From: Fimbriimonadales bacterium
GTDB lineage: Bacteria; Armatimonadota; Fimbriimonadia; Fimbriimonadales; ATM1
DNA: 11,796 nucleotides
NCBI GenBank assembly: GCA_025922995.1
Contig: JAICGT010000012.1
Span: 1 to 11,796 of the forward strand
Direction of reading: 5' to 3'
Shown in pieces: positions 7,000 to 11,796 of the stretch. A program made the translations under genes and the position numbers. Numbering within the stretch: position 1 is the first letter of the stretch; each line of letters begins with the position of its first letter. Below the pieces are notes generated by a model. That model did no database searches. It saw only the letters and a program-made list of their open reading frames with translations, and was not told where the DNA came from.

Positions 7000-7479
7000 A
7001 TGCGTTTGCTGGGCATCGCTTGCATCGCCATAGCTATTTGCGGTTGCTCACCTGTCTGGACCGACGATGTCGACTCGCTCCTTACTCGTGATGTACCACA
7101 CAGTGCGTATCGAATTCGATTCCCTTCGAGCGAATATGGAAGCGGCAGCATGGATGACGTCGCAGGACCCGTCGAGATGCCTACGGAATGGTCCAAGCGA
7201 TTTGATGCAGCTATACTGGCGATCGGTAAGACCGATCCCGACGAGCACAACACGTGCATTCCAAACCCTGGAGTAATGGTTGCGCTTCGCGACGGAAAGG
7301 TGCGTGCTCGGTTCTTGCTTTGTTTCGAGTGCAGCGTACTCGTACTTGAGGACGAGAATGGTAATTCCGTAGGTGTTATGCGGAGTTTCAGCGATCAGCG
7401 AAAAACGCTAGGAGCGCTCGTTCTAGAGGCGTTTCCAAACGACAAAGATCTGGCTGAAGTTGTAAAAAATAGCCGCTGA
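7000..7479 (+). CDS. Small lipoprotein with CFEC motif, hypothetical
   Basis: The 159-residue protein starts with a short basic-hydrophobic signal, MRLLGIACIAIAICGC, which ends in an ICG|C lipobox (Cys16), so it is predicted to be a lipoprotein of the cell envelope. The ATG at 7000 lies 8 nt after the recO stop and gives exactly this signal, so it is preferred over the longer open frame that runs inside recO. The mature part contains an isolated Cys in NTCIPNPGVMVALRDG, and a strand-turn LLCFECSVLVLEDENG followed by a helix with LGALVLEAFPNDKDLAEV. From memory, the CFEC strand with a paired upstream Cys and a helix ending near AFP-D recurs in small proteins of unknown function. It ends the plus-strand operon. 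Confidence 0.75.
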   Translation: MRLLGIACIAIAICGCSPVWTDDVDSLLTRDVPHSAYRIRFPSSEYGSGSMDDVAGPVEMPTEWSKRFDAAILAIGKTDPDEHNTCIPNPGVMVALRDGKVRARFLLCFECSVLVLEDENGNSVGVMRSFSDQRKTLGALVLEAFPNDKDLAEVVKNSR

Positions 7480-8097
7480 CTACCAATTCACGTTCGATCC
7501 TTCTATGGCTCTCCACAAATACCAGGATGCCGCTGTTCGATACGGCCGCCAGCACTCGAAAAGAGGAGCTGCTTCCTTGATCGTTGGCAATTCTTTTCGC
7601 TTGTAAACAATCTGCAGACCTTTTCTTAGCCCTAAGTCGCCTGGAGACATCACGTCGGGTCTGCCCAGCGCAAACATCAGGAACATTTCCGCCGTCCATG
7701 GCCCGATTCCCTTAAACTTTGTGAGCGTTTCGACGACTTCGACATCGTCCATTTTTCGCAGAGCCTTAGCATCCAGGCCATTGTCGAATGCATTCGCCAA
7801 TTCCAGGATCGTTCCGCATTTTGCGCCCGACAGACCGACGGCGCGCAGCGATTCCGGTGTCTCTTTTTTAAGGTTATCGGGCGTCGCCTTTCCGATCCTA
7901 TCTGTCATCTTGTTGATGATCGCCTGCGCTGCCCTGCCGGATAGCTGCTGCCCGGCAACGGAGTGCACGAGAGTTTCGAAAAGGTCACGCTCAACGTGGA
8001 TGCTCGGAGGGCCGTGCGCCTGCGCAATCTTGCCAAGGCGTTTGTCTGCGCTCAGATGCGCATGCGCGTCAGCAACCCACGGGGCGGGTTTCTTCAC
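7480..8097 (-). CDS. HhH-GPD DNA glycosylase, 3-methyladenine (AlkA-like) type
   Basis: The 205-residue enzyme is predicted to excise alkylated bases such as 3-methyladenine in base-excision repair. It carries an early HSVAGQQLSGRAA helix (45-57), then the helix-hairpin-helix LTKFKGIGPWTAEMFLMF (125-142), followed by DVMSPGDLGLRKGL (148-161) with the expected catalytic Asp154. The end, WRPYRTAASWYLWR, is typical of the family. There is no iron-sulphur cluster Cys set, so it is not a MutY/Nth type, and no N-terminal extension as in E. coli AlkA. The GTG start overlaps the upstream stop as GTGA (8097-8094), with a GGAGAAG 8 nt before it. It is the last gene of the minus-strand operon. The exact base preference cannot be told from sequence. 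Confidence 0.9.
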   Translation of the reverse strand: MKKPAPWVADAHAHLSADKRLGKIAQAHGPPSIHVERDLFETLVHSVAGQQLSGRAAQAIINKMTDRIGKATPDNLKKETPESLRAVGLSGAKCGTILELANAFDNGLDAKALRKMDDVEVVETLTKFKGIGPWTAEMFLMFALGRPDVMSPGDLGLRKGLQIVYKRKELPTIKEAAPLFECWRPYRTAASWYLWRAIEGSNVNW

Positions 8098-8903
8098 TTC
8101 GTATTCTTCTCCGCTGCTTCGGCGAGTTTTTCGAACATCGTCTCGGGCTTCTTCTTCGCCTTCGCTTTCGTCTTGGGTGTATCGTCTTCCTCGACGATCA
8201 TCTTGATGCCTTCCTTCTCGCTCGGCTCTTCAGGCAATGGCTCTTCCTCCACAGGCGCGAGGCTTGCGTCACCCACCAACACCTCGGCGGTTTTGCCGGC
8301 CCCACTTGGAAATCGGTAGCCCCACGATACGACGTCAGCCACATGCATGCCGTCTAAGTGGCTCTTGGAACGCCCTTTCACGGAATGTTTTGAAGGATCG
8401 ACGCTCATTCCGATCTCGGGAATAATGACCTCGAATCCGGAGCCTTTTAATTGAGCGAAAACTTTGGTAGCAAGGCCAAGCATGCGCTGACGGCCCTTCA
8501 AGGGAACTTCCGGATCGTGCAGCGAATGGGTGGCGGCTGCGATCATTTCCAGAATCGAGCCCTCGATTTTTGCGAGCGCGGTTTCGGCCGTCGCAAGAGA
8601 CGACTCCGTTTGCGACAGGCTCGCCGCCGTTTGCTTCAATTCGGTTTCTGTCTTTTTGACCGCCTTTCTTAGGTCGCTTTCGGTCTTTTCAGCGGAGTCT
8701 CGAAGCTGCGCCTCGTTTTGCTCGGCGCTGTTCTGCAACTCGTTAAAGCGTCTATCGGCATCCTCACGCAACTGCTTCTGAGCCTTCTCGGCTTTCACAA
8801 ACGCTTCGCGAATAGGGCCCGCCGCCGCCGCAAGCGTCGAAGCCGCGTCTTGCAGTTTTTCTGCAACGGCTTCGATGCTTGCTACGGCTTCTTCGGGTTT
8901 CAC
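8094..8903 (-). CDS. GrpE-like protein with hendecad coiled coil
   Basis: The GTG at 8903-8901 overlaps the stop of the M32 gene (GTGA), giving 269 residues; the frame is open further upstream but that part only shadows the peptidase gene. Residues 35-89 are five consecutive 11-residue repeats with Leu at 45, 56, 67, 78 and 89 and Ala/Val at 38, 49, 60, 71 and 82. This is a hendecad coiled coil that continues less regularly to 114. Residues 155-212 resemble the GrpE beta domain: G-FEVI, then SVDPSKH (167-173), a conserved-type G, V-x-x-x-GYRF (195-198) and a closing EVLVG strand. GrpE is the nucleotide-exchange factor of DnaK and also has long helices before this domain. The usual four-helix middle is short, and a charged Glu/Pro then Lys-rich tail (217-269) is added. 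It is a divergent or second GrpE, or a structural relative; DnaK binding is not shown. Confidence 0.6.
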   Translation of the reverse strand: MKPEEAVASIEAVAEKLQDAASTLAAAAGPIREAFVKAEKAQKQLREDADRRFNELQNSAEQNEAQLRDSAEKTESDLRKAVKKTETELKQTAASLSQTESSLATAETALAKIEGSILEMIAAATHSLHDPEVPLKGRQRMLGLATKVFAQLKGSGFEVIIPEIGMSVDPSKHSVKGRSKSHLDGMHVADVVSWGYRFPSGAGKTAEVLVGDASLAPVEEEPLPEEPSEKEGIKMIVEEDDTPKTKAKAKKKPETMFEKLAEAAEKNTK

Positions 8904-10402
8904 AGGCTGTAGATTTCTGAGTACTTGCTTTCGATATACGCGTTGTAGGCGTCGGAACTCAGTGGCTTGCCCGTGGCTTTCACGATGAGGTCCTTCGGCA
9001 TATACTTGGAACCGTACTGATGCACGTTTTCTCGTAGCCACTGTAGGATTGCGCCGAATTCGCCTCTGCTCATCTGCTCCGGAATGTCGGACATGTCCTG
9101 GTTCATTTTCTCCCACAACTGGGCGCTGATCAGGTTGCCGAGTTGATATGTTGGGAAATAACCCAAGATTCCGCTCGACCAATGAACATCTTGCAGCACG
9201 CCGTTCGCATCCGTATCCGGTGTTACTCCGAGGTATTCCTCCATCTTGGAATTCCACAGGTCTGGCAATTGCTTAAAGTCGACTTTGCCTTCCAACATCA
9301 TTTTCTCCAATTCATACCGGAGCATGATATGCAGGCCGTAGGTAACTTCGTCGGCTTCGACACGTATCAGCGAAGGCTCGACCCTGTTGGCGGCGCGTCG
9401 AAATTCCTCCGCGCTAACGTTGCCCAAGGCGTCAGGGAAAGTCTTCTGTAACCTCGGAAAATAGAAATTTATGAACTCCTTGCTTCGCCCGACCTGGTTC
9501 TCCCACATGCGCGACTGGCTCTCGTGAAAACCGAGCGACACACCTCCTGCGAGCGGCGTTCCTTCGTATTTATCCGGCGACCCTTGCTCGTACATCGCGT
9601 GGCCGGCTTCATGCAAAGATGCGAAGATGCTTCCGGGCAAATAGTGCTCGTCGAAGCGCGTCGTGATGCGAACGTCCTTATTAGAAAAATTGGTGCAAAA
9701 CGGATGCGCTGCCTCGTCTTGCCTGCCGTTTTCAAACTCGTAGCCGACGAGTTTTACAACGTCGTTGCAGATTTCACGCTGCTTATCGATGGGGTACGAC
9801 CGCGTCATGATGCTGCCGTCTGCTTTGACCGCAGATTCCTGGATGTGTTTGACCATTTCGACCAACAAAGGTCGCAGGTCGCCGAAGATCTTGTCGACTT
9901 CCGCGGACTTCATTCCAGGCTCGAACTCGTCGAGGAGCGCGTCATAGATGTTGTCTTCGTACCCACGATGCTCTGCGACCTGCCGGCAAAGGTCGACCAC
10001 CTTCTCGAGTGTCGGCCGGAACGACTCGAAATCGTTAGCTTTGCGAGCTTTTACCCACGTCTCGTGCGCAAGCGACGTGGTTCGTGCGAACTCTGCGACG
10101 AGGTCGCCGGGCACCTTCGTCTCGCGGTCGAATTCGCGCTGAGTGACACGTATCAGCGCGACGTCGTCGCTGTCGAGACCTGCGCCGTTCAGCTCGGCTC
10201 GAGACTTCTCCAACAGCGTTCCCACCTCGTCGCTGGTGAACAAATCGTGGTGTAGCCGCCCCAGGACCGCGCTCTGCTCGGCTCGCGCCTCGGCGCCTCC
10301 CGGCGGCATGTAGCATTGCTGGTCCCAATCGAGGACAGCTGCAGCCTGATTCAGGCGCGCGACCTTGTTCAAGATTTCCTTAAGTGCGGCAAGTGAACTC
10401 AT
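8900..10402 (-). CDS. M32-family metallocarboxypeptidase (carboxypeptidase Taq)
   Basis: The 500-residue cytoplasmic enzyme removes C-terminal amino acids from peptides using one divalent metal. All family signatures are present in order: HPF (233-235), DVRITTRF (243-250), the metal-binding HEAGH (264-268), HESQSR (293-298) whose Glu294 is the third ligand, EADEVTYGLHIMLRYELE (349-366), and QDVHWSSGILGYFPTYQLGN (404-423). The length is standard and there is no signal peptide. The ATG start lies 10 nt after the BON-gene stop, without a clear ribosome binding site, which fits an operon. The stop overlaps the next gene by 4 nt. Confidence 0.96.
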   Translation of the reverse strand: MSSLAALKEILNKVARLNQAAAVLDWDQQCYMPPGGAEARAEQSAVLGRLHHDLFTSDEVGTLLEKSRAELNGAGLDSDDVALIRVTQREFDRETKVPGDLVAEFARTTSLAHETWVKARKANDFESFRPTLEKVVDLCRQVAEHRGYEDNIYDALLDEFEPGMKSAEVDKIFGDLRPLLVEMVKHIQESAVKADGSIMTRSYPIDKQREICNDVVKLVGYEFENGRQDEAAHPFCTNFSNKDVRITTRFDEHYLPGSIFASLHEAGHAMYEQGSPDKYEGTPLAGGVSLGFHESQSRMWENQVGRSKEFINFYFPRLQKTFPDALGNVSAEEFRRAANRVEPSLIRVEADEVTYGLHIMLRYELEKMMLEGKVDFKQLPDLWNSKMEEYLGVTPDTDANGVLQDVHWSSGILGYFPTYQLGNLISAQLWEKMNQDMSDIPEQMSRGEFGAILQWLRENVHQYGSKYMPKDLIVKATGKPLSSDAYNAYIESKYSEIYSL

Positions 10403-10412
10403 GCCGACGATT

Positions 10413-10829
10413 TTACTTCGGAACCGTCAACGTACTCCGAACGCGCTTGCCGTCGGCCACGATGCCGTATGCCAATCCCTCCGCCATCATGCGCTCCTGC
10501 TCGGTCTTGACCGTACCGTCCAAATAAATCACGCCTTTTTCGACTCGCACTTCGATATCGGTGCTGTCCAGAGCTTTCATGAGTTTGAATGCGCCGAGGA
10601 GCTTCGCTTTCAAGACTCCGTCGCTCGCCTTCTCGCCTATTTCGCCGGCGATCTTGCGGCCCTCTGCGTACGCCTCGTCGTAGGCGCCGCGGAGTCTTTG
10701 GCTCATTACCTTCGCCTGCTCCTGGGCCTTGGCAGCGGCCGCATCGGCGATGCGTTGTTGATCTTCCTCGCTCGACGTGCAGCCGGCGAGTCCGAGCATG
10801 ATGACTAGCGCCGCGAGCCCGATCCTCAA
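10413..10829 (-). CDS. BON-domain lipoprotein
   Basis: The 138-residue protein has a lipoprotein signal, MRIGLAALVIMLGLAGC, with lipobox LAG|C (Cys17). An Ala/Glu/Gln-rich helical linker (about 20-66) follows, then one BON domain (about 70-136) showing the pattern DIEVRVEKGVIYLDGTV, then a helix and the closing VRSTLTV strand. BON domains bind phospholipid or other hydrophobic surfaces and occur in envelope-stress proteins such as OsmY. The TTG start is required to give the whole signal sequence, and it overlaps the stop of the metal ATPase gene as TTGA (10829-10826), so the two are co-translated. A role in envelope integrity near the ATPase is inference. Confidence 0.85.
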   Translation of the reverse strand: MRIGLAALVIMLGLAGCTSSEEDQQRIADAAAAKAQEQAKVMSQRLRGAYDEAYAEGRKIAGEIGEKASDGVLKAKLLGAFKLMKALDSTDIEVRVEKGVIYLDGTVKTEQERMMAEGLAYGIVADGKRVRSTLTVPK

Positions 10830-11796
10830 GTCCGCACCACTCGCAACCGCAACGCATTCGCTATCACGATTAACGACACACCCATGTCTCCGGCAACAGC
10901 CAGCCAGAAGGGCAACGGCGTCAGCACGCCGGCGATGATGAGCGCGGCCTTAGTGCCCAAACTAAACCAGATGTTCTGCGCCAGGATCGCGCGGTAGTCC
11001 CGCGACAGCCGAAGCAACGAAGGGATTTTGCCGATGTCGTCGTTCAACAAAACGATGTCGGCCGAGTCGATCGCAGAGTCCGATCCCATCGCGCCCATCG
11101 CGATGCCCACGGTTGCCTCTTGGAGCGCAGCGGTATCGTTCACGCCGTCGCCGACCATCACCGCGCCCCCATCCGCCGCTAACTCACGCACCGCCAGGGC
11201 CTTCGCCTCCGGAGTCGAGGCAGAACGATAATCCGAAACTCCGGTAGACACGGCGAACGATTGCACGCGCTCGCCGGAATCGCCCGAGAGCATGATCGCC
11301 GAAGCTCCGTCTGCTCGCACGCTCTGTAAGACCGAGTCGATGCCGGAACGCGCGTCCTCGGAGAGCACGAACTCGGCGAGAATCTTGCCGTCACCCGCCA
11401 AAACGACCGAACCAGAACCGGACCCAGTGAAGGCGGGAGATCCGAGTCTTAGCCGTCTGCCGTCGACCGTTCCCTCGACGCCCTTGCCTTTGACTTCTTC
11501 GACGTCGGTTGCGGCGTGTAGCTCGGGCGCGTTCGCGTTTCGCATGATCGCCACAGAGGCTGGGTGTCTGCTGGCGGCGGCAAGCGATGCCGCCAGCACC
11601 TTTGACCCAGGCTCGTGCTCCGTCGATGCGGTCACCGCCATGCGGGCGTGCGTCAAGGTTCCTGTTTTGTCGAAGACCCAGTGTCTCGCCTTCGATAGCG
11701 ACTCGAGGAACACGCCCCCCTTGACCATCGCGCCTAAACGGGATGCACCGCCAATCGCGGTAACCGTTGCGACCGGAATCGAAATCACGAGAGCGC
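10826..11796 (-). CDS. P1B-type heavy-metal-transporting ATPase (Zn/Cd-like), C-terminal part
   Basis: The gene enters from the right edge, so the N-terminal half is missing. The first visible residues read ALVISIPVA, which in this family directly follow the membrane Cys-Pro-Cys metal site; the incomplete edge codon (xGC) is compatible with the second Cys. Numbering from the GTG at 11788, visible motifs are DKTGTLT with phosphorylated Asp40, the His75-Pro76 nucleotide-binding pair in SRHPAS, GKGVEG (101-106), LSGD (167-170, usually TGD), VGDGVNDTAAL (212-222), and two final membrane helices. Lys280 and Asp301 (GDMGVSL) in these helices match the Zn2+/Cd2+/Pb2+ (ZntA/CadA-like) group better than the Cu+ group. 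It exports metal from the cytoplasm using ATP. The BON lipoprotein gene follows with a 4-nt overlap. Confidence 0.93.
   Translation of the reverse strand, partial: ALVISIPVATVTAIGGASRLGAMVKGGVFLESLSKARHWVFDKTGTLTHARMAVTASTEHEPGSKVLAASLAAASRHPASVAIMRNANAPELHAATDVEEVKGKGVEGTVDGRRLRLGSPAFTGSGSGSVVLAGDGKILAEFVLSEDARSGIDSVLQSVRADGASAIMLSGDSGERVQSFAVSTGVSDYRSASTPEAKALAVRELAADGGAVMVGDGVNDTAALQEATVGIAMGAMGSDSAIDSADIVLLNDDIGKIPSLLRLSRDYRAILAQNIWFSLGTKAALIIAGVLTPLPFWLAVAGDMGVSLIVIANALRLRVVRT

Noticed and set aside
8904..9257. Upstream extension of the GrpE-like frame to an ATG at 9257
   Set aside because: The extension overlaps the end of the M32 gene over its whole length and reads as Arg/Gly-rich shadow sequence. 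The GTG at 8903, overlapping the M32 stop, fits the operon pattern better.
9524..10255. 243-residue open frame on the plus strand
   Set aside because: It is antisense to the M32 carboxypeptidase, whose motifs are all intact on the minus strand; the plus-strand translation shows no family features.
1..11796. CRISPR arrays, tRNA or rRNA genes, insertion sequences, phage attachment sites
   Set aside because: I saw no regularly spaced repeats, no tRNA-like cloverleaf, no transposase motif and no flanking direct or inverted repeats; coding density leaves almost no room for them.

Overview
The window is 11.8 kb of tightly packed bacterial DNA, moderately GC-rich, with almost no intergenic space. 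Many genes start at GTG or TTG and overlap the previous stop codon by 4 nt. A DUF6754-type membrane gene cluster, a secreted beta-rich protein with a C-terminal GGGNI motif, and a RecO without zinc cysteines suggest an environmental lineage such as Armatimonadota (Fimbriimonadia-like). That placement is inference from gene content and was not tested. I see no rRNA, tRNA, CRISPR array, transposase or phage gene.

Layout, plus strand. Positions 1-978 hold the 3' part of a gene for a secreted beta-rich protein. A hairpin (999-1036) and a short palindrome follow in the only real gap. A probable operon then runs to 7479: a small two-helix membrane protein (about 1151-1618), a 100-residue conserved protein (1494-1796), a lipobox plus DUF6754 protein (1793-3463), a polytopic membrane protein with a large helical insert (3473-4648), a doubly membrane-anchored soluble-domain protein (4652-5503), a second polytopic membrane protein (5500-6294), recO (6299-6991) and a small lipoprotein (7000-7479). 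The four genes from 1793 to 6294 look like one uncharacterised membrane complex. They are the best candidate here for an undescribed system.

Layout, minus strand. A second operon enters from the right edge and runs to 7480: a P1B-type heavy-metal ATPase (3' part, 10826-11796), a BON-domain lipoprotein (10413-10829), an M32 carboxypeptidase (8900-10402), a divergent GrpE-like protein with a run of 11-residue coiled-coil repeats (8094-8903), and an HhH-GPD DNA glycosylase (7480-8097). The two operons meet tail to tail at 7479/7480 with no base between the stop codons.

Functionally, the plus-strand operon combines an unknown envelope complex with recombination repair (recO). The minus-strand operon combines metal export, an envelope lipoprotein, a metallopeptidase, a possible Hsp70 co-factor and base-excision repair. 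A shared stress or housekeeping theme is possible but is inference only.
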